NCBI RefSeq assembly: GCF_024029915.1
Contig: NZ_CP097478.1
Span: forward strand, 496,001-560,000
DNA: 64,000 nucleotides
Direction of reading: 5' to 3'
From: Fructilactobacillus ixorae
GTDB taxonomy: Bacteria > Bacillota > Bacilli > Lactobacillales > Lactobacillaceae
Of this stretch, positions 57,731-64,000 are shown piece after piece; the stretch's first letter is position 1, and every line of letters starts with the position of its first letter. Below the pieces are notes generated by a model. That model had not been told where the DNA came from. It worked only from the letters and a program-made list of their open reading frames with translations, and did no database searches. Made by a program: the position numbers and the translations under genes.

Positions 57731-59656
57731 ATGCCAATCATCCATGAATTACCGACCATTTTAGCGGATCAAATTGCAGCGGGGGAAGTTATTGAACGCC
57801 CCTCCTCCGTCGTGAAGGAGCTCGTGGAAAATGCCATTGATGCCCACAGCACGCGGATTGATATCACGGTCCACCATGGCGGACTAGCAAGCATGCAGGT
57901 GACGGATAATGGGGATGGGATTGCTCCAGAACAAGTGCGGTTGGCCTTTCAACGGTTTGCCACCAGTAAGATTCGGAATCAGGCGGATTTATTTCGGGTT
58001 AATTCCCTCGGGTTTCGGGGCGAAGCCCTCCCGAGTATTGCGGCGGTGGCTACGGTAGACATGAAAACCTCGGATGGGGTTCACCCGGGCACAGAACTGC
58101 AAATGAAGGGGGGAAAAGTGGAAGCAGAGCTCCCGGCTGCTACCCGCCGGGGGACGACCATCGAAGTGACCGACCTCTTCTTTAATACCCCCAAACGACG
58201 CGACTATTTAAAGACCAGCAGTACCGAATTGAGTAAAATCACTGAGACGGTTAATCATCTGGCCCTGAGTCATCCAGAAATCGCCTTTTCGCTCGTTCAT
58301 GACGACAAAGAGTTACTCCGCACGTCGGGCCGGGCGAACCTGCAGCAGGTGATTGCGGGTATTTATAATAATCAAAGTATCAAAAAGATGATTCCGGTCA
58401 CGGCGCATAACGAAGACTTTGAACTGGAGGGCTACACTAGTTTGCCGGAGTTAACCCGGGCGAGTCGCAAGTACCTCTCGGTGATTGTCAACGGGCGGTT
58501 TGTCCAGGATGCCGAGTTAAACCGGGCGATTATCGCCGGGTATGGTTCAAAGCTGATGGTGGGACGGTATCCAGTTACGGTATTACGGATTACGATGGAT
58601 CCGACCCAGCTAGATGTGAACGTGCATCCTACCAAGCAGGCCGTGCGGTTGTTAAATCAAACCGAACTAAGCCAGTTTATTACTCACGCCATTGCCCAGA
58701 CCCTCGCAGACCGGAACTTGATTCCGGCTGCCTTGGATAATCACCACTTCAAAAGTGGGGTGGCACGGCATAATTCGGTGGAGGTGGCGTTGAATTTGAC
58801 GGATGAGGAATCGCCCGCTACGACCACGGCCGCGCCGGCGAAACCAACAGTAGCACCCCGCACGAAGACCGCAGTTAAACCGGTCATTGTGAAAACTAAG
58901 GCGGACTTGGAAAAACCAGCGGTGCAGGCGTTTTTTAAGCACTATCAACAAGAGCGGTTAGCATCCTCAAACCCCACGGTTTCAGAAGCTGCGATTCCTA
59001 ACCCCACCACCACGAAAAAGACGGCCAAACCTAATGCTTCGGAGTCATTTCCAGTCTTGCGGTATGTGGGACAGGTCCACGGTACCTATCTGATTGCGGA
59101 GAGCGAGTTGGGCATGTACATCATCGATCAACACGCCGCGCAAGAACGCATTAACTACGAACAGTTCCGAACAGCAGCGGGAAACGTGAGTTCCGACCAA
59201 CAAAACCTGTTAGTGCCCCTCGTGCTGGACTACTCCGCTAGTGAAGCCCTGGTCATTAAGCAACACTTACCTGACTTTGCGGCGATTGGACTGACTTTAG
59301 AGCCATTTGGGAGCAACAGTTTCTTGGTCCGGCAACATCCGACCTGGATCGGAGCAGGTGAAGAGGAACAGACGATTCGAGAGCTAATTGAGTGGGGCTT
59401 GCAGCATCAAAAGCTGTCGGTAGCCGATTATCGCGAACAAGCAGCGATTATGATGAGTTGTAAGCAAGCCATTAAGGCGAACCATCACTTGGACCGGCAG
59501 CAGGCGCAGGCCCTGTTGGAGCACCTGCGGCAGTGTGAAAATCCCTATAATTGTCCCCACGGTCGGCCGGTCCTCGTCAACTTCTCGCCCACGGATTTGG
59601 AAGCAATGTTTAAACGGATTCAGGATGCCCACGAAGCAGAACGGTGGGAATTTTAA
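57731..59656 (+). CDS. mutL: DNA mismatch repair protein MutL
   Basis: GHKL ATPase and nicking endonuclease. The 641-aa protein has VVKELVENAIDA, TDNGDGI and GFRGEALPSIAAV at the N terminus, a Thr/Pro/Lys-rich linker (about 355-445), and the endonuclease domain with DQHAAQERINYE, SCKQAIKANHHL and CPHGRP. The nuclease site is intact. It starts 7 bases after mutS. Confidence 0.97.
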   Translation: MPIIHELPTILADQIAAGEVIERPSSVVKELVENAIDAHSTRIDITVHHGGLASMQVTDNGDGIAPEQVRLAFQRFATSKIRNQADLFRVNSLGFRGEALPSIAAVATVDMKTSDGVHPGTELQMKGGKVEAELPAATRRGTTIEVTDLFFNTPKRRDYLKTSSTELSKITETVNHLALSHPEIAFSLVHDDKELLRTSGRANLQQVIAGIYNNQSIKKMIPVTAHNEDFELEGYTSLPELTRASRKYLSVIVNGRFVQDAELNRAIIAGYGSKLMVGRYPVTVLRITMDPTQLDVNVHPTKQAVRLLNQTELSQFITHAIAQTLADRNLIPAALDNHHFKSGVARHNSVEVALNLTDEESPATTTAAPAKPTVAPRTKTAVKPVIVKTKADLEKPAVQAFFKHYQQERLASSNPTVSEAAIPNPTTTKKTAKPNASESFPVLRYVGQVHGTYLIAESELGMYIIDQHAAQERINYEQFRTAAGNVSSDQQNLLVPLVLDYSASEALVIKQHLPDFAAIGLTLEPFGSNSFLVRQHPTWIGAGEEEQTIRELIEWGLQHQKLSVADYREQAAIMMSCKQAIKANHHLDRQQAQALLEHLRQCENPYNCPHGRPVLVNFSPTDLEAMFKRIQDAHEAERWEF

Positions 59657-59674
59657 CGGAAATGAGGCTAACTG

Positions 59675-60268
59675 GTGTTTGAATACTTAACTGGAATTGT
59701 AACGAGCATTACCCCCCAGGCCATTGTGGTTGAGGTGGGGGGCGTTGGGTACTTAGTGCACGTCGCTAATCCGTATCACTTTGAGCAAGCAGCTGCCACG
59801 CCCCAAAAAATTTATGTGCACCAAGCGGTGACGGACACCAGTCAAACACTGTATGGATTTGCCACGGCGGCTGACAAGCAGCTGTTTGAACAGCTACTAA
59901 ACGTTTCTGGCATTGGAGCTAAAAGTGCGCTCGCCATTATGGCTGGTAACGATAACCAGGGCTTGATCACTGCGATTCGGACTGAAGATGTCCAATTTTT
60001 GACCAAGTTTCCGGGGATCGGGAAGAAAACTGCCCGCCAGATTATTTTGGACTTACAAGATAAGCTGGAAACTACCAATCCGGTAGCAACAACCGTTGCG
60101 AGTCCGAAGCCCCCGGAGAACGGTCAACTAGCGGACGCCCTAAAGGCGCTGACCGCGCTGGGATTTAAGGAAAAGGACGTGGCACAGATTAAGGCACAGT
60201 TGGCCACGGACACCGAATTGACGACCGATCAATATTTGAGTCGGGGCTTAAAACTCTTAACGAAATAG
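59675..60268 (+). CDS. ruvA: Holliday junction branch migration protein RuvA
   Basis: Tetrameric junction-binding protein, 197 aa: N-terminal OB fold (GIVTSITPQAIVVEVGGVGYLV), tandem helix-hairpin-helix motifs (LLNVSGIGAKSAL, KFPGIGKKTARQII), and the flexible C-terminal domain that regulates RuvB. GTG start after GAGG. Confidence 0.95.
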   Translation: MFEYLTGIVTSITPQAIVVEVGGVGYLVHVANPYHFEQAAATPQKIYVHQAVTDTSQTLYGFATAADKQLFEQLLNVSGIGAKSALAIMAGNDNQGLITAIRTEDVQFLTKFPGIGKKTARQIILDLQDKLETTNPVATTVASPKPPENGQLADALKALTALGFKEKDVAQIKAQLATDTELTTDQYLSRGLKLLTK

Positions 60269-60287
60269 GTGAAAAGGGGGGATAGTC

Positions 60288-61289
60288 GTGGAGAAGCGAA
60301 TCATTACGCAAACATCGGATGACGAAGAACGATCCTTTGAACAAACCTTACGGCCCCAAACCTTTGCTCAGTACATTGGGCAAACTGAAATCAAGCGTTC
60401 ATTACGGGTCTACATTGAGGCAGCTAAGCAACGCGAGGAATCACTCGATCACGTGTTATTGTTTGGCCCCCCCGGGCTTGGGAAGACCACCTTAGCAACG
60501 GTAATTGCCAACGAAATGGACGTACATTTAAAAACCACCAGTGGCCCAGCAATTGAAAAAAGTGGGGATTTGGCGGCGCTGTTAAACGAGCTCGAGCCCG
60601 GTGATATTTTGTTCATTGATGAGATTCATCGTCTGCCAAAGTCGGTCGAGGAAATGTTATATTCTGCCATGGAAGATTTTTACATCGACATTGTAGTGGG
60701 GCAGGGACCAACGGCCCATCCCGTCCACTTTGCCCTGCCACCGTTTACGCTGATTGGGGCTACGACGCGAGCAGGATTACTGGATGCTCCGTTTCGGAAC
60801 CGGTTTGGAATTGTGGAACACATGAATTACTACCAGCCGGCTGAATTAGAACAAATCGTGCGCCGGTCAGCGCAGATTTTTCAAACGGAAATTCAACCAG
60901 AGGGGGCGCATGAAATTGCCCTCCGTTCCCGGGGGACCCCCCGAATTGCGAACCGGTTACTAAAACGGGTCCGCGACTTCGCACAGGTGCTTGGTAAGGA
61001 GCAGATTGACGTTGCCAGTGTGGACCAGGCCCTAACTGCGCTCGGGGTGGACAGTAAGGGACTCGATCGAACGGATCGTAAGTTACTAGCTACGATGATT
61101 GATTTTTATAACGGGGGTCCCGTGGGCTTAAACACGCTCGCGGCGAACGTGGGTGAAGAAACCGAAACAATCGCAGAAATGTGTGAGCCCTACCTGCTCC
61201 AGAGTGGTTATTTAAAACGGACCGCGCGGGGGCGAATGGTAACGCAGGCGGCGTATGAGCACCTGGGGAAACCATTTTCGGCCGATTAA
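60288..61289 (+). CDS. ruvB: Holliday junction branch migration ATPase RuvB
   Basis: AAA+ motor of 333 aa: [12 protein letters not shown], Walker [13 protein letters not shown], Walker [11 protein letters not shown], sensor GATTRAG, and the C-terminal winged helix ([15 protein letters not shown]). GTG start after AAAAGGGGGG. In many lactobacilli queA and tgt follow; here yajC follows directly. Confidence 0.96.
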   Translation: MEKRIITQTSDDEERSFEQTLRPQTFAQYIGQTEIKRSLRVYIEAAKQREESLDHVLLFGPPGLGKTTLATVIANEMDVHLKTTSGPAIEKSGDLAALLNELEPGDILFIDEIHRLPKSVEEMLYSAMEDFYIDIVVGQGPTAHPVHFALPPFTLIGATTRAGLLDAPFRNRFGIVEHMNYYQPAELEQIVRRSAQIFQTEIQPEGAHEIALRSRGTPRIANRLLKRVRDFAQVLGKEQIDVASVDQALTALGVDSKGLDRTDRKLLATMIDFYNGGPVGLNTLAANVGEETETIAEMCEPYLLQSGYLKRTARGRMVTQAAYEHLGKPFSAD

Positions 61290-61322
61290 GGCGAAGCCCT
61301 AGTCGTTCCCACGTTTTTTTGC

Positions 61323-61328
61323 TAGAAT
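61323..61328 (+). promoter_or_regulatory. Extended -10 promoter of yajC
   Basis: TGCTAGAAT ending at 61328, 30 bases before the yajC ATG. Confidence 0.5.
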
Positions 61329-61358
61329 TAACTTAAAACTGAAACCGAGGTGAGAATA

Positions 61359-61715
61359 ATGGGACAATATGCTGGAATTATTGTAATTATCGTTTTGTTT
61401 GCTTTGATGTACTTCTTTATGATTAGACCACAAAAGCAGCAACAACAAAAGCACCAAGAAACCTTAAAAACCTTGAAAAAGGGGGATCACGTAGTTACGA
61501 TTGGCCGCTTACACGGGGTGATTGATCAGATTAATCGTGACCGGGGCTTGGTAACGATTGATTGCGATGGGATTTATCTTGATTTTGACCTAAACGCGAT
61601 TGCCAATGTGGAACAACCCACTACAACACAATCAGCACCAGCGCAACCAAAGGCTGACACAGCCAGCGCAGCACCAGAAGCAGGTCAAACAAACGACGAA
61701 CAAGCTCACAAGTAG
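61359..61715 (+). CDS. yajC: Preprotein translocase accessory subunit YajC
   Basis: A 118-aa single-pass membrane protein: N-terminal helix (about residues 4-22) ending in the conserved FFMIRPQKQQQQKHQE, then LKKGDHVVTIGRLHGVIDQI, and a Thr/Ala/Gln-rich tail. It accompanies SecDF. ATG 61359 is 6 bases after GAGGTGA. Confidence 0.93.
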   Translation: MGQYAGIIVIIVLFALMYFFMIRPQKQQQQKHQETLKTLKKGDHVVTIGRLHGVIDQINRDRGLVTIDCDGIYLDFDLNAIANVEQPTTTQSAPAQPKADTASAAPEAGQTNDEQAHK

Positions 61716-61721
61716 GAAATT

Positions 61722-61744
61722 AGTCTGGCAACAGACTTTTTTTC
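61722..61744 (+). terminator. Terminator after yajC
   Basis: AGTCTG, loop GCAA, CAGACT, then T7. Confidence 0.8.
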
Positions 61745-61755
61745 TAGAGTGATTA

Positions 61756-61767
61756 GAACATATGTTC
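61756..61767 (+). promoter_or_regulatory. LexA (DinR) SOS box before dinB
   Basis: GAACATATGTTC is a perfect 12-base palindrome matching the Gram-positive LexA operator core GAAC-N4-GTTC. It lies 21 bases before the dinB start. Confidence 0.8.
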
Positions 61768-61788
61768 GCAAGCGGGGAGGAGGTTGGC

Positions 61789-62901
61789 ATGGACGTCCAA
61801 GCAGAGTTACAGCGAATTGTGCAGCACCGCATTTTGCATGTTGATATGGATGCTTTTTTTGCATCAATTGAAGAACGCGAGCATCCCGAGTTGGCTCAAG
61901 TACCACTCGTGATTGCGAAGGATCCGCGTAAAACAGGCGGCCATGGAGTCGTAACCACCGCGAACTACCGCGCCCGCCAGTATGGCGTGCACTCGGCGAT
62001 GCCAGCGAGTCAAGCGCTCGAATTATGTCCGCACGCGGTCTTTAAGGCGCCGGACTTTGAGCTGTTTCGGACCGTGTCTGACCAAATTCACGAGTTATTT
62101 CATGAATATACCGACCGGATTGAAACGGTGGCCTTAGATGAAGCTTACCTGGAGATCACTACGAACAAACTGCACCTAGACGATGCGGTGCTTTTGGCGC
62201 ACTGGTTACAAAGTGAGATTTGGGAGCAAACTCACTTAACCAGTTCCACGGGGCTGTCTTACAGTAAGTTTTTAGCCAAAGAAGCATCAGACTACCGTAA
62301 GCCGGCTGGGATGACGGTTATTAATCCCGATGAGGCGCAGGCCTTTTTGTGGGCCCTTCCAATTGGAAAATACCGGGGAGTGGGAAAGAAAACCCTGCCG
62401 AAAATGGAAGCACTGGGGATTAAAACGGGGGCTGATTTGTATCAATTTTCAGAATTAGAACTGATGAACCAGTTTGGGAAGTTTGGATACTTTTTATATC
62501 GGCGGGTCCGCGGAATTGATGCGCGCCCGGTCGAGTATCAACGAGAACGAAAATCAATTGGCAAGGAACGGACGTACAATCCGTTATTACATAGTCGCGG
62601 GGAGGTCCAAACCCAACTGCGCCGCCTAGCAGAATTAGTGGTGGCAGCCTTACAACGGCACCAAAAACACGGGAAGACGGTGGTATTAAAACTGCGGTAT
62701 CAGGACTTTAGCACGCTGACAAAGCGGGTGACCGAACCTGATTTTTTGCCACTTGATGCCCAGAAACTCTACGAACGGGCCCTCACCATCTTTGATGATT
62801 TACCGCCTACTAAGCTGGACATTCGCTTGGTGGGGATCACCGTGACCAACCTGGCCGAGTTGAACTTTCAGACGATTGATTTACCGCTCACGATTAGATA
62901 G
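61789..62901 (+). CDS. dinB: DNA polymerase IV
   Basis: Y-family translesion polymerase, 370 aa. Catalytic acids in [13 protein letters not shown] and [10 protein letters not shown] (the usual Ser before DE is Leu-preceded Ala here, acids intact), [20 protein letters not shown], and the little-finger domain. I start at ATG 61789, 5 bases after GGAGGAGG; the ATG at 61762 lies in the LexA box. SOS control is indicated by that box. Confidence 0.93.
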   Translation: MDVQAELQRIVQHRILHVDMDAFFASIEEREHPELAQVPLVIAKDPRKTGGHGVVTTANYRARQYGVHSAMPASQALELCPHAVFKAPDFELFRTVSDQIHELFHEYTDRIETVALDEAYLEITTNKLHLDDAVLLAHWLQSEIWEQTHLTSSTGLSYSKFLAKEASDYRKPAGMTVINPDEAQAFLWALPIGKYRGVGKKTLPKMEALGIKTGADLYQFSELELMNQFGKFGYFLYRRVRGIDARPVEYQRERKSIGKERTYNPLLHSRGEVQTQLRRLAELVVAALQRHQKHGKTVVLKLRYQDFSTLTKRVTEPDFLPLDAQKLYERALTIFDDLPPTKLDIRLVGITVTNLAELNFQTIDLPLTIR

Positions 62902-62905
62902 GGGT

Positions 62906-62933
62906 TTGCTAATGACCGGAGAAAGGTTATACT
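62906..62933 (+). promoter_or_regulatory. Promoter of nrnA
   Basis: TTGCTA (62906-62911), 16-base spacer, TATACT (62928-62933). Confidence 0.55.
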
Positions 62934-62970
62934 TAACTGTTAAAACCTTTGATGACAGGAGTCTTGCACC

Positions 62971-63930
62971 ATGAGCATTCAAACTGAAATTTATGACCGC
63001 ATTGCGGCGGCCAATCCAATTATTATTCATCGGCACCAGCGTCCGGATCCGGATGCGATTGGCTCCCAAATGGGACTAGCGGCCATTATTCGCGCTAGTT
63101 TTCCTGACAAACAGGTTTACTGCGTTGGGAAGCAGTACGCGGGCTTTCAGGAGCTCGGGACGACCACTGAGATTAGTGACGATACCTATCAGCAAGCCTT
63201 GGTGATCGTGGTGGATACTGCGAACCAACCCCGGGTTGACGATCAGCGTTTTTCCACGGGGCAGGGCTTGATTAAAATTGATCACCATCCCAATGATGAC
63301 CAATTTGGGGACTTAATGTGGGTTAACGATGAAGCTTCCAGTGTTTCTGAAATGATTTACGACTGGTACGCGGAAAATCCTGCGTTAAAGCTACCCGATC
63401 ATGCAGCGGAGTTGTTGTACACGGGGATTGTTGGGGATACCGGGCGGTTTAAGTACCCGGCGACGACGAGTCACACCTTTTGGGTGGCAAGTCAACTAGC
63501 CCAGCATGATTTTTCGACGACGGCGGTGGCGCAGAAAGAGGACGAAATTGATGTTCCCTTAGCGCACCTTTCCGCGTACGTTTACCAGCAACTCCACATT
63601 ACGCCCTCTGGAGCGGCTTACGTGTGCCTGACCAATAACGTGATTGCGCAAATGAATTTGGGCGATGACAGTACGTCAGCTGTGGTACCACTCCCCGGCA
63701 ACATTGACCAAGTGGTCGCCTGGGCCATTTTTGTGCAACAAAAGGACGAAAGTTACCGCATTCGGCTCCGGTCCAAGGGACCCGCCATTAACGAACTGGC
63801 CAAACAACATCATGGGGGTGGCCATCCGTTGGCGAGTGGTGCGACAGCTGCTGATGCCACTGAAATTAAAGCGGTAATTACCGAACTAGACCAACTTACG
63901 ACTGCTTACAAACCAGAAAGGAACGCTTAA
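62971..63930 (+). CDS. nrnA: DHH/DHHA1 phosphoesterase, NrnA type (oligoribonuclease / pAp phosphatase)
   Basis: Degrades short RNA and dinucleotides and dephosphorylates pAp in relatives. The 319-aa protein has HRHQRPDPDAIGSQ, VVDTAN, the DHH motif in KIDHHPNDD, GIVGDTGRF, and the DHHA1 GGGHPLASG. All metal-binding positions are present. Its stop overlaps the next start by one base. Confidence 0.93.
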   Translation: MSIQTEIYDRIAAANPIIIHRHQRPDPDAIGSQMGLAAIIRASFPDKQVYCVGKQYAGFQELGTTTEISDDTYQQALVIVVDTANQPRVDDQRFSTGQGLIKIDHHPNDDQFGDLMWVNDEASSVSEMIYDWYAENPALKLPDHAAELLYTGIVGDTGRFKYPATTSHTFWVASQLAQHDFSTTAVAQKEDEIDVPLAHLSAYVYQQLHITPSGAAYVCLTNNVIAQMNLGDDSTSAVVPLPGNIDQVVAWAIFVQQKDESYRIRLRSKGPAINELAKQHHGGGHPLASGATAADATEIKAVITELDQLTTAYKPERNA

Positions 63931-64000
63931 TGAGTGCTGCTTTTAAAGATTATCATTTTCAACCCTTTATTATGGACGCGCTAACGGACCTGGGCTTTCA
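63930..64000 (+). CDS. DEAD-box RNA helicase, N-terminal fragment (3' truncated by window edge)
   Basis: Only 23 codons are visible: a start overlapping the nrnA stop (TAATG) and MSAAFKDYHFQPFIMDALTD followed by LGF. This F..-P-....L...GF pattern is the Q-motif start of DEAD-box helicases, and CshB-like genes follow nrnA in lactobacilli. Confidence 0.65.
   Translation, partial: MSAAFKDYHFQPFIMDALTDLGF

Overview
The window reads as one contiguous piece of core chromosome from a member of the Lactobacillaceae (low-to-mid G+C Firmicutes; base composition looks close to half G+C by eye). The evidence is synteny and family content: the tdk-prfA-prmC-tsaC-glyA-upp-atpBEFHAGDC run, the murA-mbl-yidD-DUF2969-rodA run, mreBCD-minCD, yfmF-yfmH-rodZ-pgsA-cinA, rny-ymdB-mutSL-ruvAB-yajC-dinB, an FMN riboswitch and a valine T-box. 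A D-Ala:D-Lac type Ddl (Phe at the specificity position) fits the vancomycin-resistant lactobacilli. The genus cannot be settled from this sequence alone. No prophage, insertion sequence or CRISPR array was seen.

Layout. 1-3867: end of a GNAT acetyltransferase, then an FMN-riboswitch-controlled riboflavin operon ribD-ribE-ribBA-ribH. 3900-5620: a LytTR regulator/DUF3021 membrane protein pair, a small membrane protein, and two divergently transcribed tRNA genes, Glu(CUC) and Gln(CUG). 5620-9145: divergent alsS/alsD (pyruvate to acetoin) and a serine hydrolase. 9160-11217: gatD-murT on the minus strand (lipid II amidation). 11389-16922: tdk, prfA, prmC, tsaC, glyA and upp (nucleotide salvage, translation termination, tRNA t6A, one-carbon supply). 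17152-23555: the F1Fo ATPase operon. 23698-28006: envelope genes from DUF1146 and murA to rodA. 28099-33593: ddl, an orphan RRNPP-type regulator, usp, and the minus-strand group yueI-rarA-small membrane protein, then rpsD. 33925-41631: ezrA, a cysteine desulfurase with thiI (4-thiouridine), tpx, and T-box-regulated valS. 41681-52479: folC, mreBCD, minCD, yfmF-yfmH, rodZ, pgsA, cinA. 52611-64000: rny, ymdB, mutS, mutL, ruvA, ruvB, yajC, dinB, nrnA and the start of a DEAD-box helicase gene.

Much of the window serves one theme: building and shaping the wall (murA, ddl, murT-gatD, rodA, mbl, mreBCD, rodZ, ezrA, minCD, pgsA), alongside energy supply, translation and genome repair.

The most unusual signals are departures from the conserved background. 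(1) The full-length rny gene encodes an RNase Y whose HD-domain metal ligands are almost all substituted, so it looks like a pseudoenzyme. (2) recA is absent from its usual place between cinA and rny. (3) A tRNA-Glu with anticodon CUC carries a U1:A72 pair, the feature normally used to mark tRNA-Gln for transamidation. (4) queA-tgt are absent between ruvB and yajC. (5) dinB sits behind a perfect LexA-type palindrome.
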